The position numbers and the translations under genes are program-made. A stretch of DNA of 64,000 nt from Streptomyces sp. NBC_01288 (lineage in GTDB: Bacteria > Actinomycetota > Actinomycetes > Streptomycetales > Streptomycetaceae), in contig NZ_CP108427.1 of NCBI RefSeq assembly GCF_035982055.1, positions 8,555,001 to 8,619,000 on the forward strand, in the 5' to 3' direction. How positions within the stretch are numbered: the stretch's first letter is position 1; each line of letters starts with the position of its first letter. Below, in pieces: positions 32,224-39,700 of this stretch. The notes under the pieces were generated by a model. The model did no database searches. It was not told the origin of the DNA and saw only the letters and a list, made by a program, of their open reading frames with translations.

Positions 32224-32554
32224 GCGCCCAGTCTCCCAGCCCGGCCGCACCTCTCCCAACCGGGACCACGGGCCGTGCGCGGACGACACCGACCGTCACC
32301 TAGGGGCCGCATCCGTACGACGCCGACCGGCACCTGGGGAGGATGCGACCCGGAGATGTCCCTGATGTCCTACCGGGGCATGGCCTCCCGGGGACCGGAC
32401 GGTGCAGGATGGAAGGGACGAAGTGCACGCTGCCCGATCGACCGCACGCTGCCCGACCTGAAACGTGCCCGACCGGCGCCTGCATGAAGCGAGCGTGCCC
32501 GACCGGACCGGGCGCGACCGAGATCTGCCGACCGAACGATGCCTGGAGGACCGG

Positions 32555-33004
32555 ATGATTGCCGAGACCGTCTGTTCCGCCGTCTCCGCGGCCGGCCTGG
32601 GCATCGCGGCGGTCACGGCGTATCGGAAGCGTTTTCTCTCCGCCGCCCGTATCGCCGCGTATTCGCTGGTGCCGGTCGGCCTGGTGATGACCGGGGTCGT
32701 CGGCTGGGCGGCCGACACCGCGTTCAGTCCTACGGCCTGGGCGGGTTTCGTGGTGCTGGGTGGCGCCTGGCTACTCTTCACGGGCACGCGTGCCGTGGAG
32801 CGCCGGCGTGGCGGTGGGGGCACCCGCAAGGAACGCAAGGCGGCCCGAGGCTCCACACAGGCGGACGCGGTGGCTCCGGCGGCCTCCGCACCCTCCCTGG
32901 GACCGGCCAAGCGTCCGGCGACCCGCCCCGCGGCCGCGCCCCGTGCGCAGAGCGGGGAGGACTTCAGCGACATCGAGGCCATCCTCAAGAAGCACGGCAT
33001 ATGA
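32555..33004 (+). CDS. Conserved membrane protein with basic, disordered C-terminus
   Basis: 149 residues. Three hydrophobic segments (residues about 5-20, 31-50 and 58-75) are followed by a basic Arg/Gly stretch (ERRRGGGGTRKERKAARG), an Ala/Pro-rich linker, and a conserved-looking acidic end EDFSDIEAILKKHGI. The last 15 residues are reminiscent of short amphipathic docking helices. ATG at 32555 with GGAGGA at 32545-32550. No known domain. The long stretch upstream is open in this frame but repetitive and unlikely to be coding. Confidence 0.75.
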   Translation: MIAETVCSAVSAAGLGIAAVTAYRKRFLSAARIAAYSLVPVGLVMTGVVGWAADTAFSPTAWAGFVVLGGAWLLFTGTRAVERRRGGGGTRKERKAARGSTQADAVAPAASAPSLGPAKRPATRPAAAPRAQSGEDFSDIEAILKKHGI

Positions 33005-33173
33005 CGGTCGGACGGGACCGGGACTGAAACGACACAGAGTGAGCCGGGTCCGCCGGTAAGCGTTCAGGACTCGACGCGACCCGAAACGGACAACACGGAA
33101 TTCGGCGAACTCCCTCTCTTATCGGGCGTGTTGATCGCGTCGGGGGTCTCCGCTGCGTCATCATCGCGGCGAG

Positions 33174-33326
33174 ATGCTGGACACGACACAGAGCGACGCC
33201 GCGCCGCCGAAGGACGAGCCGCGCGGGTGCCTTTTCGCCCTTTCCCAGCCACCGCTGATGATCTTCCTAGCGGTGATCGGGTGTCTGCTGCTCATGGCCT
33301 CGCTGCACGACCTGCTGATGCTGTGA
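33174..33326 (+). CDS. Small membrane protein, 50 residues
   Basis: ATG at 33174 to TGA at 33324-33326. MLDTTQSDAAPPKDEPRG is polar, then QPPLMIFLAVIGCLLLMASLHDLLML forms one membrane helix with two Cys in the protein. The codons carry the expected high GC at third positions in this frame until the helix. The ribosome binding site is weak. It lies in an otherwise empty 404-nt gap between the membrane-protein gene and the CGNR gene. Likely real but unproven. Confidence 0.55.
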   Translation: MLDTTQSDAAPPKDEPRGCLFALSQPPLMIFLAVIGCLLLMASLHDLLML

Positions 33327-33408
33327 GCCGTACTCGTGGTCCCCGACGTCACCCGCCGGGGGCCACGAACTCATCGATTCCTCCGCGCTGATTCCTTCGT
33401 GCCGGGCG

Positions 33409-33969
33409 TCAGCCTGCCGCTTCCTTGCGCCGTGCCCGGTACGCGGCCACGTGCAGCCTGTTCCCGCAGGTCCGGCTGTCGCAGTACCTGCGGGAGCGGT
33501 TCCGGGAGAGGTCGACGAAGGCGCGCCGACAGTCGGGGGCCTCGCAGCGGCGCAGCCGCTCCTCCTCGCCGGCCACCACGAAGAACGCGAGCGCCATCCC
33601 GCAGTCGGCGGCGAGATGGTCGGCGACCGAGGCACCGGGCGCGAAGTAGTGCACGTGCCAGTCGTAGCCGTCGTGGTCCGTGAGCCGGGGTGTGGTGCCC
33701 GCGGCGGCGATCAGGTCGTTGATCAGCCCGGCGGCGGTCCGGGGGTCCGGGGCCGAGAAGACCGCGGTGAACCGGCCGCGGATCTTGCGCACGGCGGAGA
33801 GGTCGAACTCCGACAGCGCCCCGACATCGCTGATCTCGTGGTTTCGTACGAAATCCGCGAGCAGCGCGACATCCTGCAGTCCGTCCGGCGCCGCGGCGTC
33901 CTCCGGTGCGGTGTTCACCAGATCGACCACGGTGTCGAGGGCGCACCGGGTGTCGTGGGTGATCAGCAC
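33409..33969 (-). CDS. CGNR zinc-finger / ABATE-domain protein
   Basis: 186 residues. The N-terminal ~125 residues form the ABATE domain (CALDTVVDLVNT ... LTDHDGYDWHVHYFAPGASVADHLAADCGMALAFFV). The C-terminus has the CGNR finger: RRCEAPDCRRAFVDLSRNRS ending YCDSRTCGNRLHVAAYRARR, with four Cys and the naming motif, thought to bind DNA. Proteins of this kind are predicted stress-responsive transcription regulators. GTG at 33967-33969 with GGGAGCG upstream decides the start. Target genes are unknown; it is monocistronic, with ssgB 324 nt upstream on the same strand. Confidence 0.88.
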   Translation of the reverse strand: MLITHDTRCALDTVVDLVNTAPEDAAAPDGLQDVALLADFVRNHEISDVGALSEFDLSAVRKIRGRFTAVFSAPDPRTAAGLINDLIAAAGTTPRLTDHDGYDWHVHYFAPGASVADHLAADCGMALAFFVVAGEEERLRRCEAPDCRRAFVDLSRNRSRRYCDSRTCGNRLHVAAYRARRKEAAG

Positions 33970-34171
33970 GTTTCGCTCCCTGGCCTGGGGGTCGGGCGGG
34001 CGCCCGCCGATGCTGGCCGATGGTAGTGGCTTCCCGGAGGGCGGCCCCCTGTCTCTAAGAACGGGACGGTGCCCCTCACGGTTCCCCGGACCGGGGAGAG
34101 TGCTCCCGGACGTGACCACGGAGAGTCGCGCGGCCGGGAGCACGGAAGGTCGCGCGAGCGGGTGCCACGCG

Positions 34172-34215
34172 CACCGGCGCCGCCCCCGCGACGAATCGCG
34201 GCGACGGCGCCGGTG
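34172..34215 (-). terminator. Hairpin in the gap after ssgB
   Basis: Arms CACCGGCGCCG (34172-34182) and CGGCGCCGGTG (34205-34215), 22-nt loop, 78 nt past the ssgB stop on the minus strand. The rest of the 324-nt gap (33970-34293) carries only the presumed CGNR promoter; I see no gene. Confidence 0.6.
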
Positions 34216-34293
34216 TATGCCCTATGCGGTTGTCTGTGCCCGAGCCGTCTCCCCGAGTTCGGACGGCGCCGGGCGGCTTGGTGGGACCTAGCT

Positions 34294-34707
34294 CTAGCTC
34301 TCCGCCAGGATGTGCGACAGCTCCTGATCCAGGTCGAAGTGCCGATGCTCCGTGCCAGGTGGCACAGCGGCGTCCGTCCGCTTCAGGAAGGACTCCAGGG
34401 CCCGCGCGGGAGCCTCCAGCAGGGCTTCGCCCTCGGGAGAACTCAGTGCGATGCAGACGACGCCCTGACCGTGACTACGGGATGGCCAGACACGGACGTC
34501 GCCGGTACCGGTGGGCCGGTGGAGGCCCTCCGCGAGAAGGTCGCGGGCGAACACCCACTCGACGGTCTCCTCGGCTCCGGTGTGGAAGGTGGCGTGCACG
34601 GCGTAGGGGTCGGCCGTGTCGTACCTCAGGCCTGCGGGGACAGGCAGGGATGACTCGCTCGACACAACGAGGCGCAGGTGCAGCTCGCAGCTGACCGTGG
34701 TGTTCAT
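34294..34707 (-). CDS. ssgB: Sporulation-specific cell division regulator SsgB
   Basis: 137 residues, exactly the length of S. coelicolor SsgB, whose sequence I recognise: MNTTVSCELHLRLVVSSESS, DPYAVHATFHTGAEETVEWVFARDLL, GDVRVWPSRSHGQGVVCIALSSPEGEALLE. It is a trimeric SALP-family protein that, with SsgA, marks future septum sites in aerial hyphae and recruits FtsZ for sporulation division. Orthologues are almost invariant in morphologically complex actinomycetes, so this gene identifies the host as a sporulating streptomycete. It is transcribed alone and its promoter shares the 191-nt gap with the divergent PGPGW gene. Developmental sigma-H control is known for ssgB; I did not identify the site. 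Confidence 0.97.
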   Translation of the reverse strand: MNTTVSCELHLRLVVSSESSLPVPAGLRYDTADPYAVHATFHTGAEETVEWVFARDLLAEGLHRPTGTGDVRVWPSRSHGQGVVCIALSSPEGEALLEAPARALESFLKRTDAAVPPGTEHRHFDLDQELSHILAES

Positions 34708-34898
34708 AAGCGCCAGGGCCTTTCGCTCAGTGTGCGCTCGGGGATTCGCACGTCGGCGAAATCGACATGCCACCTACGGTGCCGTTGTAAACCCCTCTGA
34801 GTGTTTTGCGTGCCTTTACGTAACTCTTCCGGCCGAGGGCTCGATCGGTCCGTGGGGCCATTCCGGTGACTGGTTTCCCTCGGGTAGGGTTTGTCCGT

Positions 34899-35363
34899 AT
34901 GAATACGGGGAGTGACGAGCCGGGTGAGGTTGTCGTGGCGTCGGACGGGGCGGCCGACGAGACGCGGGCGGACGGGGCGCGGGACGGGCAGGGGCTCGGT
35001 TCCAAGGCGCCGGAATTCATCAAGGCACGCCGTGCGCTGCACCTGAGCTGGCAGGTCGGCGTCTTCGTCATCGGCCTCGCGGTCGTGGTCGCCGGCATCA
35101 TCATGCTGCCGCTGCCGGGACCCGGCTGGGTCGTGATCTTCGGCGGCATGGCGATCTGGGCGACCGAGTTCGTCTGGGCCCAGCTGGTGCTCCGCTGGAC
35201 GAAACGCAAGGTCACCGAGGCGGCACAGCGCGCACTCGACCCGGCCGTACGCCGCCGCAACATCGTCCTGACCTCGATCGGCCTGGTGATCGTGATCGCC
35301 CTGGTCGGCATCTATATCTGGAAGTTCGGCGTCGTGATGCCCTGGAAGATCAAGGACCAGTGA
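34899..35363 (+). CDS. PGPGW-motif transmembrane protein (TIGR02611-type)
   Basis: 154 residues. An acidic, flexible N-terminus (GEVVVASDGAADETRADG) is followed by a first membrane helix (VGVFVIGLAVVVAGIIM), the diagnostic PLPGPGWVVIFGGMAIWATEF motif, an amphipathic KRKVTEAAQRALDP stretch and a last helix (LTSIGLVIVIALVGIYIW). The family is conserved in actinobacteria and of unknown function. The ATG at 34899 lacks a Shine-Dalgarno; TAGGGT at 34885-34890 suggests a near-leaderless mRNA. Confidence 0.88.
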   Translation: MNTGSDEPGEVVVASDGAADETRADGARDGQGLGSKAPEFIKARRALHLSWQVGVFVIGLAVVVAGIIMLPLPGPGWVVIFGGMAIWATEFVWAQLVLRWTKRKVTEAAQRALDPAVRRRNIVLTSIGLVIVIALVGIYIWKFGVVMPWKIKDQ

Positions 35364-35440
35364 CCCGCTGACGGCCTCTGGGGGCCTTCCGGCGCTGGTC
35401 GGGGCACCCGCTGACATGGGGTAATGTTCTCCGTGCGCCC

Positions 35441-35512
35441 GGGCGATTAGCTCAGTGGGAGAGCGCTTCGTTCACACCGAAGAGGTCACTGGTTCGAACC
35501 CAGTATCGCCCA
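35441..35512 (+). tRNA. tRNA-Val(CAC), copy 1
   Basis: 72 nt: acceptor GGGCGAT/ATCGCCC, discriminator A, anticodon loop TTCACAC (CAC), T-loop GGTTCGAACCC. CCA not encoded. A TAATGT -10 lies 13 nt upstream (35422-35427). Identical to the gene at 45434-45505. Confidence 0.97.
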
Positions 35513-35520
35513 CCCGGACC

Positions 35521-35554
35521 GACGGCCCGCCTGTGATCACACAGGCGGGCCGTC
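35521..35554 (+). terminator. 15-bp perfect hairpin after tRNA-Val copy 1
   Basis: Arms GACGGCCCGCCTGTG (35521-35535) and CACAGGCGGGCCGTC (35540-35554) around ATCA, 8 nt after the tRNA. From 35555 to 35760 I see no gene. Confidence 0.93.
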
Positions 35555-35761
35555 GTCGTTCGGTCAGCGGTTCGCGCCGTCGACTCCCCGCCGCCCAGGC
35601 GTTTTTCGGCCGCCCGGCAGCCGAGCGCGGCGGGCCGCTTCCTGTTCGGCCGGCCGGTCACGCGTGCCTCACCTGCGGTGTCCGTCCCGTCGCTTCCGCA
35701 ACGTGTCCGGCGGGGCCGTCGTAGCGCTCAGCCGGTTCACAAGAAAATCCTGTCCGAATCA

Positions 35762-35821
35762 TTGACGCACCCCGAGGGCCTCCGTACCTTGTGCCAGCAA
35801 GCGCTTACTTGAAACGATTCA
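35762..35821 (+). promoter_or_regulatory. Promoter with LacI-type operators for the sugar cluster
   Basis: TTGACG (35762-35767), 17-bp spacer, TACCTT (35785-35790). Directly downstream, over and after the predicted start site, are CAAGCGCTTAC (palindromic AAGCGCTT at 35799-35806) and TGAAACGATTCA (35810-35821), which fits the central-CG dyad of LacI-family operators at 10 of 12 positions. A repressor bound here would block initiation until an inducing sugar is present. No LacI gene is in the window. Confidence 0.65.
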
Positions 35822-35856
35822 TGCAGGTGGCAACGACGCTACGGGGAGGGCCCATC

Positions 35857-37143
35857 ATGGGAACCCGCACGAATGTGGAGAGGCGTACGGTCCTGAAGGC
35901 CGCCGGAGTCTCGGCGGTCACGCTGGGGGTGGCCGCGACGGGATGCGGCGGGAGCGACGGCACGTCCGCGGACGGGAATGTGACGATCCGTTACTCGTGG
36001 TGGGGTGCCGAGGAACGGGCGAAAAAGATCAATCAGTCCATCGCGCTCTTCGAGAAGAAGTATCCGAAGATCAAGGTGAAGACGGACTTTCAGGACTATC
36101 CCTCTTTCTGGGAGAAGTTCCAGACGCAGGCCGCGGGCGGAAATCCACCGGACGTATTCCAGAACGCCGTGGGATTTCTTCGGAAGTACGACAAGAGAGG
36201 CGTCCTGCTCGATCTCAGGTCACAGATCGACGCGGGAAATCTGAGCCTCGATCACTTCCGCGCGGGCGTAGTGAAGGTCGGCGAGGTCGACGGCAAGCAG
36301 CTCGGTGTTCCGGTCGGTTCGAACACCATGGCGCTGGTCATCGACAAGAAGGTCTACGCGAAGGCGGGCGTCGACCCCGCGGCGGGCTGGACCTGGGACG
36401 AGTACTTCAAGGCCCTCAAGACGATCCACGACAAGACCGGAGTCCCCGGGGACACGGGCTACTTCAGCATCATGTACCTGTACGACCTCTACCTCCGGCA
36501 GAACGGCAAGGCGTTCTTCACCAAGGACGGCCTCGGTTTCGAGGAGTCGGACCTGACGGAGTGGTGGACGGACGGATACGGCCGGGTGAAGGCCGGCATC
36601 GTCACCTCCCCGAAGGTCGTCGCCCAGGACACCCCCAAGTCCTCACTCTCGGCCGGACACGGCGCCTCGGAATTCACCTGGGACAACTTCACCGTCCGCT
36701 ACACGGCGGAGGGCACCAGCGACTACGGCCTCGCGCCGATCCCCACCACCGACGGCAAGGACACCGGCCAGTACCTCGCCTCCCTGATGCTCAGCGGCTC
36801 CGCGCGCACCAAGCACCCGAAGGAAGTCGCCCAGTTCATCGACTTCATGGTCCATGACCCCTCGGTCGGCAAGATCATGGGCTACGACCGGGGCATCCTC
36901 GCGACCACCGACCAGTACGACGCGTTCAAGCCGACCGACACGGTCCAGAAGGAGATCGCCCAGTACGAGGTGGACACCGCCAAGGCCGGTGTCCTCGGGA
37001 CGATCACCCCGCACCCGTCCGGCGCCGACACCGCCGAGTCCGCCTTCCTCCGCATCGGCGGGGACATGGCGCTGGGCAAGACCAAGGTCGCCGACGCGGT
37101 GAAGCAGTTCTTCTCCGAGGCGCAGGCCGCCTTCTCCGCCTGA
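35857..37143 (+). CDS. Sugar ABC importer, solute-binding protein
   Basis: 428 residues. The N-terminus has a twin-arginine motif (ERRTVLKAAG) and a lipobox-like AATGC, so it is a Tat-exported lipoprotein. The mature protein is a cluster B (MalE-like, SBP_bac_1) oligosaccharide-binding protein: TIRYSWWGAEERAKKINQSI, then GNPPDVFQNAVGFLRKY and a long hinge region. ATG at 35857 with GGGGAGGG upstream. It is the first gene of a five-gene run with two permeases, a DUF624 protein and a secreted lyase. No ATPase gene is included; Streptomyces usually share MsiK for such importers. Predicted cargo: oligosaccharides released by that lyase. Confidence 0.92.
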   Translation: MGTRTNVERRTVLKAAGVSAVTLGVAATGCGGSDGTSADGNVTIRYSWWGAEERAKKINQSIALFEKKYPKIKVKTDFQDYPSFWEKFQTQAAGGNPPDVFQNAVGFLRKYDKRGVLLDLRSQIDAGNLSLDHFRAGVVKVGEVDGKQLGVPVGSNTMALVIDKKVYAKAGVDPAAGWTWDEYFKALKTIHDKTGVPGDTGYFSIMYLYDLYLRQNGKAFFTKDGLGFEESDLTEWWTDGYGRVKAGIVTSPKVVAQDTPKSSLSAGHGASEFTWDNFTVRYTAEGTSDYGLAPIPTTDGKDTGQYLASLMLSGSARTKHPKEVAQFIDFMVHDPSVGKIMGYDRGILATTDQYDAFKPTDTVQKEIAQYEVDTAKAGVLGTITPHPSGADTAESAFLRIGGDMALGKTKVADAVKQFFSEAQAAFSA

Positions 37144-38111
37144 TGGGAACCGCCGTGACGCTCGTCGACGACGCTCCGCCCGCCACCCGGCAGACCCGCT
37201 CCGCCACCCCCGCCGCCAAGAAGCGGCGGGGGCGCCACGAGAACCTCGCCGGCTACCTCTTCATGTCCCCGTGGATCGCCGGCTTCCTGCTGCTGACCGC
37301 CGGCCCCATGGTCGCCTCCCTCTACTTCGCGTTCACCGACTACAACCTCTTCGACAGCCCGAAGTGGATCGGCTTCGACAACTTCACCCGGATGTTCGAC
37401 GACCCGAGGTGGCAGAAGTCGGTCGAGGTGACGGCCAAATACGTCGTCATCGGCACCCCGCTGAAACTGCTCCTCGCCCTCGGCGTCGCCATGCTGCTCG
37501 CCCAGAGCCGCCGGGGCCAGGCCCTCTACCGGGCCGCCTTCTACGCCCCCTCGCTCATCGGCGCGAGCGTCTCGATCGGCTTCGTCTGGCGGACGCTCTT
37601 CTCCGACGGCGCCGTCGTGGACCGTACGCAGTCGTTGTTCGGCTCCCATGTCGGCGGCTGGGTCGGTGACCCCGACTGGATCCTCTACTCCCTGGTCGCG
37701 CTCACCGTCTGGCAGTTCGGCGCACCGATGGTCATCTTCCTCGCCGGGCTCAAGCAGGTACCGAGGGAGCTGTACGAAGCCGCCGCGATGGACGGGGCCG
37801 GGCCCTTCCGCCGGTTCTGGAACATCACGCTGCCGATGATCTCCCCGGTGCTGTTCTTCAACGTGCTCCTTGAGGCCATCCACTCCTTCCAGATCTTCGG
37901 CTCCGCGTACGTCGTCTCCAACTCCCAGTGCGGACCGGCCGACGCCACGCTCGTCTACACCTGTTACCTCTACCAACAGGGCTTCAAGAACGCCCAGATG
38001 GGCTTCGCGTCCGCGATGGCCTGGATGCTGCTGCTCGCCGTGGCGCTCGTGACGGCCGTTCTCTTCTGGTCGCAGAAGAAGTGGGTGCACTACGAGGAGG
38101 ACGTCCGATGA
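37143..38111 (+). CDS. Sugar ABC importer permease (MalF type)
   Basis: 322 residues with six predicted membrane helices after a basic N-terminus. LAGYLFMSPWIAGFLLLTAGPMVASLYFAFTDYN is the usual start of these permeases, and the cytosolic EAA loop is ELYEAAAMDGAGPFRRFWNITLPMISP. The ATG at 37143 overlaps the stop of the binding-protein gene (TGATG). The last residues overlap the next permease start by ATGA. It forms half of the transmembrane channel, driven by an ATPase encoded elsewhere. Confidence 0.93.
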   Translation: MGTAVTLVDDAPPATRQTRSATPAAKKRRGRHENLAGYLFMSPWIAGFLLLTAGPMVASLYFAFTDYNLFDSPKWIGFDNFTRMFDDPRWQKSVEVTAKYVVIGTPLKLLLALGVAMLLAQSRRGQALYRAAFYAPSLIGASVSIGFVWRTLFSDGAVVDRTQSLFGSHVGGWVGDPDWILYSLVALTVWQFGAPMVIFLAGLKQVPRELYEAAAMDGAGPFRRFWNITLPMISPVLFFNVLLEAIHSFQIFGSAYVVSNSQCGPADATLVYTCYLYQQGFKNAQMGFASAMAWMLLLAVALVTAVLFWSQKKWVHYEEDVR

Positions 38112-38995
38112 GCCGTTCCATGAGTGCCACCGTTGTCCCGAAGTCCCCGGGGCTGGGCCGCAAGCGCACCGGCTCGCTCGTCTGGCACGTGGGTGCGCTG
38201 GCCGTCCTCGCCGTCGTCCTCTACCCGGTCGTCTGGGTCATCGGCGCCTCGTTCAAGCCGAGCAAGGACGTCATCAACAGCCTGCAACTCTTCCCCGGGC
38301 ACCCGATCCTCGCCAACTTCAAGGGCCTGGCCAAGGGCATCGCCGACATCTCGATCTGGACGTTCTTCCAGAACTCCCTTTTCTACGCCCTCGGTTCGGT
38401 CCTCGGCATCCTCATCTCCTGCTCCCTGACGGCCTACGCCTTCGCCCGCATCCGGTTCGCGGGCCGCAACCTGCTCTTCTCCCTCATGATCGGCACACTC
38501 CTGCTGCCGTACCACGTGCTGCTGATCCCGCAGTACGTGATGTTCCAGAAGCTCCAACTGGTCAACACCTACGTCCCGTTGCTGCTCGGCAAGTACCTGG
38601 CGACCGAGGCCTTCTTCGTCTTCCTCATGGTGCAGTTCATGCGCAACCTGCCGAAGGAACTGGACGAGGCAGCCCGGCTCGACGGCTGCGGGCACCTGCG
38701 CATCTACTGGTCGATCGTGCTGCCGCTGTGCCGGCCCGCGCTCATCACCAGCGCGATCTTCACCTTCATCAACGCCTGGAACGACTTCATGGGCCCGCTG
38801 ATCTACCTCAACGAGCCCGGAAAATACACCGTTTCACTGGGCCTGATGATGTTCCGCGACTCCGACGGCGTGGCCGCGAACTACGGCGGCATGATCGCCA
38901 TGTCCCTCGTCGCGCTGCTACCGGTGCTGCTGTTCTTCCTCGCCTTCCAGCGGTACCTGATCGACGGTATGGCGACCTCCGGACTGAAGGGCTGA
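38108..38995 (+). CDS. Sugar ABC importer permease (MalG type)
   Basis: 295 residues, six predicted helices. Family marks: LAVVLYPVVWVIGASFKPS at the start, SCSLTAYAFARIRFAGRN in the middle, the EAA loop ELDEAARLDGCGHLRIYWSIVLPLCRPAL, and the ending ALLPVLLFFLAFQRYLIDGMATSGLKG. It starts within the stop of the MalF-type gene and ends 4 nt before the DUF624 gene. Together with the preceding permease it makes a heterodimeric channel of the CUT1 carbohydrate class. Confidence 0.93.
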   Translation: MSRSMSATVVPKSPGLGRKRTGSLVWHVGALAVLAVVLYPVVWVIGASFKPSKDVINSLQLFPGHPILANFKGLAKGIADISIWTFFQNSLFYALGSVLGILISCSLTAYAFARIRFAGRNLLFSLMIGTLLLPYHVLLIPQYVMFQKLQLVNTYVPLLLGKYLATEAFFVFLMVQFMRNLPKELDEAARLDGCGHLRIYWSIVLPLCRPALITSAIFTFINAWNDFMGPLIYLNEPGKYTVSLGLMMFRDSDGVAANYGGMIAMSLVALLPVLLFFLAFQRYLIDGMATSGLKG

Positions 38996-38999
38996 GACG

Positions 39000-39590
39000 G
39001 TGGCCGAAGCACGCGTGAAGGCACGCAGGGAGTCGGTCTTCGCCGAGCGGTTCGGGGTCTTCGCCGAATGTCTGCTCACCGGGGTGTGGATCGCCGTCGC
39101 GTCGGCGGGAGTTGTCACCTATCCCGCCGCCTTCGCCGCCGGGGCGCGGCACTTGAGGCGACGCACCGGTCATGTGGGCGGAGGCTGGCGGGAGTTCGTC
39201 GCGGACTTCCGGGTGGCGGTGCGCCGGGGGTGGGTCGTCGGGGTGACCGGGTGGGGTGCGGTGGCCGCCGTATGGGTGGACGTCCAGGCCGTGCGCGCCG
39301 GGCTGCCCGGTGGGCAACTCGTCGGTGCCGTCGGGGTGTTCGCGTTGCTCGGGACCGTCGTCGCCGGGATGCGGGCGGCGGCGGTCTGGGTGCCGGGGGA
39401 CACCTGGCGGGCGCTGCTCGCCGAGGCCGGCCGCCGTACGGTGCTCGACCCCGCCGGTTCCTTCCTGCTCGTCGGCGGGCTGGTCCTCGTCGGCTGTTCC
39501 GCCCTGCTCATCGCACCGTTGGCGGTCCCCGTGCTGGGAGCCGTCGCCGCCGCGGCCGTCGCCGTGGAGGAGCGGTACCGGCACCGCTGA
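39000..39590 (+). CDS. DUF624/YesL-like membrane protein
   Basis: 196 residues with four to five membrane helices. ECLLTGVWIAVASAGVVTYPAAFAAGARHLRRRTG resembles the start of DUF624 (YesL) proteins, which sit in carbohydrate ABC operons; in B. subtilis yesL heads the rhamnogalacturonan cluster. GTG at 39000 follows the permease by 4 nt, so it is co-transcribed. A role in assembly or control of the importer is guessed, not known. Its composition is very rich in Val, Gly and Ala. It is followed by the secreted lyase after 110 nt. Confidence 0.8.
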   Translation: MAEARVKARRESVFAERFGVFAECLLTGVWIAVASAGVVTYPAAFAAGARHLRRRTGHVGGGWREFVADFRVAVRRGWVVGVTGWGAVAAVWVDVQAVRAGLPGGQLVGAVGVFALLGTVVAGMRAAAVWVPGDTWRALLAEAGRRTVLDPAGSFLLVGGLVLVGCSALLIAPLAVPVLGAVAAAAVAVEERYRHR

Positions 39591-39700
39591 CGGGCGGTGT
39601 CCTCGCATCAGGTCGGCGCGCTTCCGGCGTCGCACCTCCATCTGTCATGCCCCTGACCAGACGGATTTGAAGAAAGCTTCCCGCACGGAAAGGACAGGTC

